In this document: piece after piece, positions 1 to 6,294 of the stretch
How the letters are laid out: each line of letters starts with the position of its first letter
Position numbering within the stretch: the stretch's first letter is position 1
Assembly (NCBI GenBank): GCA_030630935.1
Contig: DAOVMD010000192.1
Span: 1-6,294, forward strand
Length of the DNA stretch: 6,294 nt
Direction of reading: 5' to 3'
DNA from: Candidatus Mcinerneyibacteriota bacterium
GTDB taxonomy: Bacteria > AUK180 > JAQVHJ01
Notes under the pieces: generated by a model
The model's database searches: none
Told to the model about the DNA's origin: nothing
The model's input: only the letters and a program-made list of their open reading frames with translations
Made by a program: the position numbers and the translations under genes

Positions 1-699
1 CCAGGTCCGTTCGTCTCCTTCAAACCATAGACTGATGTCGTGAATTCCCTGCTCCACGAAGGTGGCCAGCCCAATGGGGATGCCGTACATCTCTTCGGAG
101 ATGTTGACCAAACCAATCTGTGTTCCCACGACCGTCTTTCCAATGTTCACCAGACCTATCTGGGCGCCGTGTACGTCGCCGGCAACGTTGACCAGACTGA
201 TTTGGGCGCCGTTTGTCTGCCCTGCGTGGTTGTAAACGCCGGCTATCTGGATGCCATTGAGCGATCCTTCAGTGAGGTTGAATACTCCGGCAGTTTGGAT
301 TCCGTTGAAGCCGGCGGCGGCGATGTTATAGACTCCTGCACTCTGCAGGAGTGCACCTCGTCCCGAGACATGATTGAAGACGCCCGCGCTCTGCATCGCG
401 TACGAGTTGCCATTGACGACATTGAAGACCCCGCCGCCCTGGAACCCGATGAGGTCTCCACCGACGATGTTACCGACGCCGGCAAGCTGGATGCCTACCA
501 GGTTTTCGTGGGCAACACTCACAATTGGGCTGACCATGCCTCCCTGAACGCGGTACGCCTCTCCGACGAGGAGCCCGAGGGCGATGGTGGTCAGGTCCGG
601 ATCGTCACCGACCAGGCTCATCCCGGGCAGCACTGTCACTGTCACGGGTTGTGCTGCAATCTCGCTGCCCCGGGATCGATTTCGGTCCAGAAAGGTCAC
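1..699 (-). CDS. Partial tandem-repeat surface-type protein (resembles LA_2272-family surface repeat proteins); 3' end beyond window, 5' end unclear
   Basis: I read this gene on the minus strand, where the frame is open from 783 to the left edge. The product starts with a short beta-like segment (QPVTVTVLPGMSLVGDD) and then has about ten short repeats, first of the GIQTAGVFN type, then of the GAQIGLVNI type. Units such as QSAGVFN, QSAGVYN and QTAGVFN use different synonymous codons, so the protein sequence is what has been kept. This supports the minus strand over the long plus-strand frame at 40-804. The pattern matches proteins annotated as LA_2272-family surface repeat proteins, usually thought to be exported; function unknown. 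No signal peptide is present in any minus frame upstream, although the stretch IAAQPV looks like the end of one. Possible starts are GTG at 699, 645, 639 or 633, or ATG at 621; none has a good ribosome site. I used the outermost, so the start is arbitrary. Composition is much more GC-rich than in the neighbouring genes. Confidence 0.66.
   Translation of the reverse strand, partial: MTFLDRNRSRGSEIAAQPVTVTVLPGMSLVGDDPDLTTIALGLLVGEAYRVQGGMVSPIVSVAHENLVGIQLAGVGNIVGGDLIGFQGGGVFNVVNGNSYAMQSAGVFNHVSGRGALLQSAGVYNIAAAGFNGIQTAGVFNLTEGSLNGIQIAGVYNHAGQTNGAQISLVNVAGDVHGAQIGLVNIGKTVVGTQIGLVNISEEMYGIPIGLATFVEQGIHDISLWFEGDERTW
43..495 (-). repeat. In-frame tandem repeats: five 16-residue units, one of 15, then four of 14
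   Basis: Read on the minus strand, 495-256 encodes five consecutive 16-residue units, each with the core xxQxxGVxN (for example GIQLAGVGNIVGGDLI and AMQSAGVFNHVSGRGA). Bases 255-211 encode a 15-residue transitional unit (GIQIAGVYNHAGQTN). Bases 210-85 encode three 14-residue units of the form GxQIxLVN (for example GAQIGLVNIGKTVV), and 84-43 encodes a degenerate fourth (GIPIGLATFVEQGI). The units differ at many synonymous sites, so these are old protein-level repeats rather than a recent DNA duplication. A regular period of glycine, glutamine and aliphatic residues suggests stacked short beta strands; that is inference. Confidence 0.8.
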
Positions 700-986
700 G
701 CGGAAGTCTCTGCTCTCAATCCTCTCTCGATTTCTACAGTCTATAAAACGACTGTTCTCTTCTCTCTGCTTTCTGTTAACTACTCAAGCAACAAAGTTGT
801 TTGAGTAGTGTGATCAGTAGTTAAATATTTCTTTTTAACATCGTAAATTAAATAATATATCAAAGAACTAATTTATATTAAATCATCTTATAAATGAACT
901 TACAAAACTACATAAATAAGGAAAGAATCCCTTCATATATCTACTCTTGGTATAGTTTTATTTTTCATATTCTTCCATAATATTTT
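700..986. other. Gene-free stretch, GC-to-AT composition transition and AT-rich spacer
   Basis: I find no supportable gene here. Composition falls from GC-rich below about 720 to very AT-rich; 841-900 has only 9 G or C bases in 60 by hand count. The stretch contains the hairpin at 776-824 and otherwise short AT-rich words. Downstream of the branching enzyme stop there is no stem followed by a T-run that would make a convincing terminator. A weak partial palindrome lies at 920-934 (GGAAAGAATCCCTTC), too short to call. The longest minus-strand ATG frame I noted is 17 residues (936-883), with no ribosome site. Confidence 0.6.
776..824. repeat. Long inverted repeat / hairpin with an alternative outer pairing
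   Basis: ACTACTCAAGCAAC (779-792) pairs with GTTGTTTGAGTAGT (796-809) around an AAA loop, giving a 14-pair stem. The one imperfect position is a G-T wobble (788/800) in plus-strand RNA, which would be an A-C mismatch in minus-strand RNA. The outer sequence TTAACTACT (776-784) can instead pair with AGTAGTTAA (816-824), because AGTAGT occurs twice (804-809 and 816-821) around GTGATC. No T-run directly follows on either strand, so it is not a standard intrinsic terminator. It sits where the composition changes. Its function is unknown; it may be a mobile-element end, a structural repeat or a by-product of a misjoin. Confidence 0.6.
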
Positions 987-2717
987 TCACTCTCCTAATT
1001 CTTCTTCCAACCACCAGCCCGGATCAACTTCCGGAAATAATCTATCTCTAATACTTATCATCTCAAAGAATTTCTGTTGAGCTTCTGTAATCTTTCCTTT
1101 TTTCTTATACTGTTCAATTATAGAATGCAGTTTCATGAAATCTTCAGAGTGCCTGGTAATTCTCACTTCTGCATAATCACGGGCGGACCATGTCGAGATT
1201 AAGAATTGCCAATCTGAAGATTGGAGTAATAATAATTCCCTTCCTAACTGCCTGATTAAATCAAGCAATTGTGAATCATCCTTCCACTTTTTATCCTTAA
1301 CAAGTTCCTTCATTAGATACTCAGCTTTATAAACATGTTTCCAGGTCCATTTAGTCCATTTATTTATCCAAATATAATGGAAACCGCCTTGACCCCAGGA
1401 CCCTTCAGGTATCGATACTATCCGAGTAGGTGGGTTCTCTTCAAGGAAATCACCGGCAGATTTTAATGTGACCTTCCCCTGTTCATGAATTTTTTTAATG
1501 ACATGATAAATCCAGGAAGTACCTTCAAACCACCAGTGCCCGAATAACTCCGTATCAAATGGAGCGGTAATGATTACATTCTTATCTTCAGGAAGGTCCT
1601 TACAATTTTTCTCCAGCACGTCATTGATCAGGTCAGCATAATGTGAAGCTTGTTCGGGTATTCGATTGTTGGCATATTCAACATTATAATCCTCCTTATC
1701 TGCAAGGTCAGCTTTTGGACTTGTAACTCTCCAGTATTTCAAACCGCCCGGATAATGTTTCTTATGAAAATCCAAATAATTCCCGTCCCCGGGATACCCG
1801 TACTCCCCTGACCAAACCTGTAGTGCAGTCTCTTTATCGCGTGTGAAAATTGAAACTGATTTCATACCACCAGTCGAAGAGACAAGGTATGGTAAATAAG
1901 GAATTTTCTCAGTATCTTCCGGTTCAATCTTATATCCGTCTTCAAATTGTTTCCAAAGTTCCTTTAATATTTTGAACCTATCGATATAAACTCCTACATG
2001 CTCTCCGCCCTTTAACAGGTGTGAATCCACAAAGAAATATTTTATACCATTATTAAATAATATCTCCTCCACACCTTTTCTTAATCTCGGCCAATCCTTT
2101 GATGGGTGTTCTGCTGGCGGACTCCATTCATACGCCGGTCTATACGCAGCTTCCGGGAGCCAAATACCACGGGGTTTACATCCGAAAAATCTTTCGTATG
2201 AATAGATTGCCGCTTTAATCTGGGCGTTCACGGAAGTATCTTCTGATAATAACGGAAGGTAACCGTGAGTTGCTCCACAAGTAATTATTTCGAGATGCCC
2301 GGCATCTTGAAGTTTCTTGAATTCACCAAGTATATCTTTTTTATACTTATCATTGAAATCTTTTTTTATGGAACTATAAAAATTTTCCCAGAACTCTGCA
2401 AGACCTACGAAATGAGTTTCATTTAATTCAAGAAAGTCCTTTTTATTTTCTTGTGCAACTTTAATCTTGACATCCAGATACTCATTAAATTCTCCAAAGA
2501 AATCTTCATCTGCAAGCTGTTCACATAAGACCGGTGTTATACCGATTGTAACATTTGGTGAAATCCCTTCACTCACGAGTTTTTTAAATGCATTTAGAAG
2601 TGGAATGTAAGTTTCAGATAGAGCTTCATTCAACCAATCAGTTCCATGCGGCCATTTACCATGTGACAATACATACGGTAAATGAGAATGCAGTACAAAA
2701 GTAAAATGTTTTTTCAT
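987..2717 (-). CDS. GH57 1,4-alpha-glucan branching enzyme
   Basis: This 576-residue cytoplasmic enzyme probably cuts alpha-1,4 chains and rejoins them as alpha-1,6 branches during glycogen-type storage glucan synthesis. All five conserved GH57 regions are visible: HSHLP (10-14), GATHG (148-152), GIWLPEAAY (184-192, nucleophile Glu189), APFDTELFGHWWFEG (385-399, acid/base Asp388) and PEGSWGQGG (437-445). The form of the last two regions and the helical C-terminal domain (about 480-530, DUF1957-like, with LLLLQSSDWQFLIST) favour branching enzyme over GH57 amylase or 4-alpha-glucanotransferase. The length suits the bacterial type; there is no added C-terminal helix-hairpin-helix extension as in the longer archaeal enzymes, and the end (FPEVDPGWW) looks natural. 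No signal peptide. The ATG at 2717 overlaps the stop of the upstream amidohydrolase by one base and has an AGGGGA site 8 bases upstream, which fixes the start. No other glycogen gene is visible nearby. Branching activity is inferred from motifs. Confidence 0.93.
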   Translation of the reverse strand: MKKHFTFVLHSHLPYVLSHGKWPHGTDWLNEALSETYIPLLNAFKKLVSEGISPNVTIGITPVLCEQLADEDFFGEFNEYLDVKIKVAQENKKDFLELNETHFVGLAEFWENFYSSIKKDFNDKYKKDILGEFKKLQDAGHLEIITCGATHGYLPLLSEDTSVNAQIKAAIYSYERFFGCKPRGIWLPEAAYRPAYEWSPPAEHPSKDWPRLRKGVEEILFNNGIKYFFVDSHLLKGGEHVGVYIDRFKILKELWKQFEDGYKIEPEDTEKIPYLPYLVSSTGGMKSVSIFTRDKETALQVWSGEYGYPGDGNYLDFHKKHYPGGLKYWRVTSPKADLADKEDYNVEYANNRIPEQASHYADLINDVLEKNCKDLPEDKNVIITAPFDTELFGHWWFEGTSWIYHVIKKIHEQGKVTLKSAGDFLEENPPTRIVSIPEGSWGQGGFHYIWINKWTKWTWKHVYKAEYLMKELVKDKKWKDDSQLLDLIRQLGRELLLLQSSDWQFLISTWSARDYAEVRITRHSEDFMKLHSIIEQYKKKGKITEAQQKFFEMISIRDRLFPEVDPGWWLEEELGE

Positions 2718-4102
2718 TATTTATTTCCCCTTTTTTTCATTGCTTTTTCAAACATATCTTTACTAAGTTTATTTGCTTTTTTAAATACCTCATTTTCATC
2801 GAGGTTAACTACCTTTCCGTCCTTCACAACAACCTCACCATTTACAATTGTCATATAAGTTCTATGATTATTCCCTGCAAAGATGAGTGCAGCAACCGGG
2901 TCAAACCAGCATCCGGCATATTCAATCTTTTCAAAATCAAATATCGCTAAATCCGCAGCTTTCCCCTTTTCAATTGACCCTATCTCATTTTCCCAACCAA
3001 ACACTTTTGCCCCGCCCATTGTTGCAATGTCGAACATCATATCAGCATTTGTAGAATCAACTCCTGACTTGATCCTATGCACCATTAGAGCAGTTCTAAT
3101 CTCCCCTAACATATCCCCGGCGTCATTTGAAGCTGAGCCATCAACTGCCAAACTTACTTTAACCCCCGCCTTATACATTTCAGGGATCGGTGCAATACCC
3201 GAGCCTAACCTAAGGTTTGAACCGGGACAATGTGCAACACCCGTACCTGTATCCGCCATCCTTTTAATCTCATCAGAATTAATATAAACCGAGTGGGCAA
3301 ACCAAATATCTTCCCCTATCCAATCAACACTCTCCATATAATCGAGTGGGCGTTTCCCGAATTTCTCAATACAAAACTCCTCTTCATCCTTCGTCTCGGC
3401 AAGATGAGTATGTGCTCTTAACCCTTTCTCCCGTGCAAACCTGACGGTCTCCTTTAATAATTCAGTTGTAATAGAAAAAGGAGAGCACGGTGCTAATGAA
3501 ATCCTTAGCATTGAGAATGGCTCAGGATCATGATATTTATTGACTAATCTTTCCACATCCTGCATGATTGTATCTTCAGTCTGAACAACATCATCCGGCG
3601 GTAACCCACCCTGACTCCGACCGAGTGACATACTTCCCCTGGTTGGGTAGAACCTGATACCTAATTCCCGCGCTGCCTTAATTTCAAAATCAATTAGATT
3701 TGGATCCTGGTTCTGCGGGAATAGATAAAGATGATCAGTTGAAGTTGTGCATCCTGTCATTAATAACTCTGCAATCGCAACCTTCGCACTTACAAAAACT
3801 GCTTCCGGAGTTAATTCTCTCCAGATCTCATATAAATAAATTAACCAGTCAAATAACTTTGCATTCTGCACATCCGGTATCACCCTTGTCAAGGTCTGAT
3901 AAAAGTGGTGATGAGTATTAATGAAACCCGGTAGAATAATCTTCCCTGAACAATCAATTACTTCTTCAACTCCATCTTCAGATAAGTTCTTACCAATCTC
4001 CGAGATTAAATTTCCATCAACCAGGATATCTGCTCCTTCCAACCTTTCTTTATCTGAATTCATTGTTGCGATTACAAGTGCATTCTTCAATAATTTCTTC
4101 AT
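2717..4102 (-). CDS. Amidohydrolase, 8-oxoguanine deaminase / hydroxydechloroatrazine ethylaminohydrolase type (COG0402)
   Basis: This 461-residue metal-dependent hydrolase probably removes an exocyclic amino group from a purine-like or triazine-like ring, for example 8-oxoguanine to urate. It has the TIM-barrel amidohydrolase layout: an N-terminal beta domain (about 1-57), then metal ligands His64 and His66 in INTHHHFYQTLTR, HTHLAE (His231, His233, Glu236), His270 in FAHSVYI, and Asp321 in VDGSASND. The stretches FDWLIYLYEIWRELTPEAV and TGTGVAHCPGSNLRLGSG are typical of the 8-oxoguanine deaminase / AtzB-like subgroup and distinguish it from guanine deaminase, SsnA and adenosine deaminases. 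The C-terminal beta part (about 372-430, GKAADLAIFD) completes the fold. Length is normal and no signal peptide is seen. The ATG at 4102 follows GAGG by 8 bases. It lies 18 bases after the molybdenum hydroxylase stop, which fits a shared purine-type pathway. The family is secure; the exact substrate is not. Confidence 0.88.
   Translation of the reverse strand: MKKLLKNALVIATMNSDKERLEGADILVDGNLISEIGKNLSEDGVEEVIDCSGKIILPGFINTHHHFYQTLTRVIPDVQNAKLFDWLIYLYEIWRELTPEAVFVSAKVAIAELLMTGCTTSTDHLYLFPQNQDPNLIDFEIKAARELGIRFYPTRGSMSLGRSQGGLPPDDVVQTEDTIMQDVERLVNKYHDPEPFSMLRISLAPCSPFSITTELLKETVRFAREKGLRAHTHLAETKDEEEFCIEKFGKRPLDYMESVDWIGEDIWFAHSVYINSDEIKRMADTGTGVAHCPGSNLRLGSGIAPIPEMYKAGVKVSLAVDGSASNDAGDMLGEIRTALMVHRIKSGVDSTNADMMFDIATMGGAKVFGWENEIGSIEKGKAADLAIFDFEKIEYAGCWFDPVAALIFAGNNHRTYMTIVNGEVVVKDGKVVNLDENEVFKKANKLSKDMFEKAMKKRGNK
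2726..2731 (-). promoter_or_regulatory. Ribosome binding site of the GH57 gene, inside the upstream coding region
   Basis: The minus strand reads AGGGGA, 8 bases before the ATG at 2717. The site lies within the last codons of the amidohydrolase, whose TAA shares its final A with the ATG (TAATG). This layout suggests translational coupling through termination and reinitiation, and it supports the chosen start. Confidence 0.75.
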
Positions 4103-4110
4103 TTAATCAG

Positions 4111-4114
4111 CCTC
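4111..4114 (-). promoter_or_regulatory. Ribosome binding site of the amidohydrolase gene
   Basis: The minus strand reads GAGG, 8 bases before the ATG at 4102, within the 18-base spacer after the hydroxylase TAG. There is no room for a promoter, so the two genes are almost certainly cotranscribed. Confidence 0.7.
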
Positions 4115-4120
4115 ATAATA

Positions 4121-6294
4121 CTATATAATCCCTTGTTTTTTTATTTCGTTCAATACAACCCCCGGAGTAAACGGAGTTTTTCTCAATCTGATTCCGATTG
4201 CATGTGCAACTGCATTGGAAATTGCAGGTGCGGGTCCATTAGTTGAAATCTCAGATACACTCTTTGCGCCAAATGGTCCTGACTTCTCAAATGTCGGTAC
4301 CAAGATTGTTACCATCTCAGGGATATCCATACTTGAATAAATTTTATAATCCCAGAAGCTATTATTTAATAATCTTCCGTTATCAGAGAAAATATATTCT
4401 TCGACTAATGCAGTCGAAATTGCATTCACAACTGCCCCTTCAGACTGACCTTCCGCAAGTCTCGGATGAATTGCAGTTCCACAATCGACCGTAGTAACAT
4501 ATTTCAAAATTTTAATTATTCCTGTAAGTGTATCAACTTCAACAAGTGCAAAATGAGCAGAGAACGGCGGTGGAGATTCATAAGAGATTGCAGATGCATT
4601 ATCCATAATCTGGAATTGATCCTGGGCATATAATGAATAATTACATATCTCACTATAGGAGACTGATTTTGATGAATTCTTATCGTAAACAACTCCATCC
4701 TCAATCTTCAGTTCCTTTGCCTTTGCACCTATCATCTTCCCTGCAACTTCCAGGATTTGTTTTCTAATTTTTGATGCACACTTCTTAATTGCCTGACCTG
4801 AGAGGTAAGTTGTACTGGAAGCATAAGCTCCGACATCAAATGGAGTCATGTCAGTATCGGATGAATATGGAATTATCTTCTCAACCTTAACATCGAGAAC
4901 TTCAGCAGCTATCTGAGATAGAACTGTGTCACTCCCTGTTCCCAGGTCAGTGGCTCCCATCTGGAGATTAAATGACCCGTCTTCATTCATCTTCATAAAT
5001 GCTGCTGCCATATCAACGTACGGGATTGATGAACCCTGCATTAAAATTGCAACTCCAACTCCACGCCTGAAACGGCCTTTATCCTTTAATTTACGCATCT
5101 TCTTCCACTTGATCTCTTTTGCACCGAGTGAAATACACTTAGGAAGACCACACGAGTTAATATACATCTCGGTCCCTTCCTTACCTTCACCAATTGCTTT
5201 AAAGATAGGAGAAGTTCCGCCTTTTCTAATATGATTCTTAATCCTGAATTCGAGCGGATCAATCCCGAGTTTCTCAGCAAGCTCATCAATCGCACACTCC
5301 TGTGCATAATGACCTTGTGTAGCACCATAACCGCGATATGCACCACCAACCGGAAGATTTGTATATACAACATCTGTATCAAATTTAACATTTTCAGTCG
5401 GGTATAACGGAAGAACCTTCGATGCTGCATTCGAAGCAACAGTCAAAGCATGTGACCCGTAAGCACCAGTGTTTGAAAGAACATACATCTGGTCGGCCAG
5501 TATCTTACCATCTTTCGAAGCTCCAATCTTCATCCTGATTCGCATAGGGTGACGGGTTCTGGAAATGGAAAACTCTTCACGCCGTGTATAATTAAACCTG
5601 CATGGTCGACCTGTTTTATAAGTAACCATTGCGGCAATCTCTTCAAGTAAAATCTCCTGCTTAACACCAAAACCACCACCGATCCTGGGCTTGATTACCC
5701 TGATCTTCTGAACCGGGATCTCTAAACATGCAGCAACAATTCGCCTTACATGAAATGGTACCTGGGTACTAGTCCTGATAACAATTCGGTCATTCTCATC
5801 CATATAACAAATCGTAATATGGGGTTCAATAGGAACATGATGAGCATAGTGATAATAATAATCATTTTCAATAATCTCATCAGAATCCTTAAATGCTTTT
5901 TCAAGATCACCAAAAGCTGCCCCGGTTTTAGAAGGCAGGTTCCGGTTTGTATCGAAGATCATAGTTGCATCAGATTCATCATGAATAATTGGTGTACCCT
6001 TCTCCATTGCCTTCTCAAAATCAAGAACCGGTTCCAGTACTTTATACTTAACCTTGATCAGAGATAATGCCTGCTCAGCAATTGCTTCAGTCTCCGCAGC
6101 AACTGCAGCGACCCTATCACCAACAAAACGCATCTTTTTAGGGAACATATATGTATCATAGGGAGATGGCTCAGGGTAACCCTGACCTGCGGATGTATGC
6201 GGAACGCGGGGAACATTTTTATGGGTTAAAATCTCAACTACTCCGGGAAATGCTAATGCATCTGTAATGTCAATCTCTTCAATTATTGCATGGG
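4121..6294 (-). CDS. Xanthine dehydrogenase family molybdopterin-binding large subunit (5' end beyond window)
   Basis: About 723 residues are visible. The frame is open to the right edge, so the ATG at 6148 is internal: the 48 codons before it read as the usual family start (AIIEEIDITDALAFPGVVEILTHK, here shown only in part: PGVVEILTH). Likely 20-60 residues are missing. Counting from the first full codon, the order is a hammerhead domain (about 1-100), the first molybdopterin-binding domain (about 130-365) with HVPIEPH (Glu156), GGGFGVK (205-211) and GGAYRGYG (Arg320), then the second (about 385-690) with DLGTGSDT and ASSTTYLSGQA. Glu681 in GAKSVSE aligns with the catalytic Glu of the family's usual GxKGVGE motif. 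The enzyme hydroxylates a carbon next to a ring nitrogen, such as a purine, using a molybdenum cofactor, and needs FeS and FAD partners that must lie outside the window. Xanthine, nicotinate and other heterocycles are all possible; the deaminase next door favours purines. Confidence 0.9.
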   Translation of the reverse strand, partial: HAIIEEIDITDALAFPGVVEILTHKNVPRVPHTSAGQGYPEPSPYDTYMFPKKMRFVGDRVAAVAAETEAIAEQALSLIKVKYKVLEPVLDFEKAMEKGTPIIHDESDATMIFDTNRNLPSKTGAAFGDLEKAFKDSDEIIENDYYYHYAHHVPIEPHITICYMDENDRIVIRTSTQVPFHVRRIVAACLEIPVQKIRVIKPRIGGGFGVKQEILLEEIAAMVTYKTGRPCRFNYTRREEFSISRTRHPMRIRMKIGASKDGKILADQMYVLSNTGAYGSHALTVASNAASKVLPLYPTENVKFDTDVVYTNLPVGGAYRGYGATQGHYAQECAIDELAEKLGIDPLEFRIKNHIRKGGTSPIFKAIGEGKEGTEMYINSCGLPKCISLGAKEIKWKKMRKLKDKGRFRRGVGVAILMQGSSIPYVDMAAAFMKMNEDGSFNLQMGATDLGTGSDTVLSQIAAEVLDVKVEKIIPYSSDTDMTPFDVGAYASSTTYLSGQAIKKCASKIRKQILEVAGKMIGAKAKELKIEDGVVYDKNSSKSVSYSEICNYSLYAQDQFQIMDNASAISYESPPPFSAHFALVEVDTLTGIIKILKYVTTVDCGTAIHPRLAEGQSEGAVVNAISTALVEEYIFSDNGRLLNNSFWDYKIYSSMDIPEMVTILVPTFEKSGPFGAKSVSEISTNGPAPAISNAVAHAIGIRLRKTPFTPGVVLNEIKKQGII

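Noticed and set aside
243-485. Minus-strand 80-codon frame within the repeat region
   Set aside because: Ser- and Arg-rich product in a different frame from the repeat protein; a shadow of GC-rich coding sequence.
40-804. Long plus-strand open frame of 254 codons
   Set aside because: Its product is an unfamiliar Asp- and Val-rich chain that is simply the antisense of the repeat protein. The minus frame gives regular repeats of a recognisable type with synonymous codon variation, and the plus frame ends in the hairpin.
776-837. Intrinsic terminator at the hairpin
   Set aside because: The nearest T-rich run on the plus strand starts well after the stem, and the minus-strand side is followed by a purine-rich sequence, not a T-run.
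883-936. Short minus-strand frame of 17 residues downstream of the GH57 gene
   Set aside because: Too short, AT-driven composition, and no ribosome binding site.
2883-3287. Plus-strand 134-codon frame
   Set aside because: Lies wholly antisense to the well-supported amidohydrolase, with no recognisable domain or ribosome site.
5086-5439. Minus-strand 117-codon frame
   Set aside because: Out-of-frame shadow inside the hydroxylase gene, which has conserved family motifs throughout this stretch.
5750-6067. Plus-strand 105-codon frame
   Set aside because: Ile- and Asn-rich antisense shadow of the hydroxylase gene.
6146-6148. ATG at 6148 as the start of the hydroxylase
   Set aside because: The frame continues upstream to the window edge and encodes the expected N-terminal family sequence, so this Met is internal.

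Overview
The window holds four genes, all read from the minus strand. From upstream to downstream they are: a molybdenum hydroxylase large subunit cut by the right edge (4121-6294), an amidohydrolase of the 8-oxoguanine / hydroxydechloroatrazine deaminase type (2717-4102), a GH57 alpha-glucan branching enzyme (987-2717), and, after an AT-rich gap, a GC-rich fragment of a tandem-repeat surface-type protein running off the left edge (1 to about 699).

The right-hand 5.3 kb looks like one bacterial operon. The genes are packed tightly: 18 bases separate the hydroxylase from the amidohydrolase, and the amidohydrolase stop and branching-enzyme start share one base (TAATG). Both internal starts have clear Shine-Dalgarno sites. 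The base composition is AT-rich with frequent AAA and ATA codons (one hand-counted 60-base block of the GH57 gene is 33% GC). The hydroxylase plus purine-type deaminase suggests handling of purines or related N-heterocycles (deamination plus hydroxylation next to a ring nitrogen). The GH57 branching enzyme belongs to glycogen or storage glucan metabolism. Nothing here fixes the phylum. GH57 branching enzymes and single-chain xanthine dehydrogenase large subunits of this kind are common in thermophilic and anaerobic bacteria and in uncultivated lineages, so an anaerobic bacterium, possibly from a metagenome, is a guess.

The left 0.72 kb is different. It is strongly GC-rich (a hand-counted block at 541-600 is 70% GC). 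On the minus strand it encodes a protein built from short repeats of the GxQxAGVxN / GAQIGLVNI type. These repeats change period from 16 to 14 residues. The reading frame has no convincing start or signal peptide, and it ends in an AT-rich stretch carrying a long hairpin (776-824). This is either a contig-end chimera, a transferred or truncated gene, or an intact gene whose 5' end was lost. No complete undescribed system is visible. The points most worth a second look are the composition break with its hairpin, the period-switching repeat protein, and the coupling of a purine-type deaminase to a glycogen branching enzyme.
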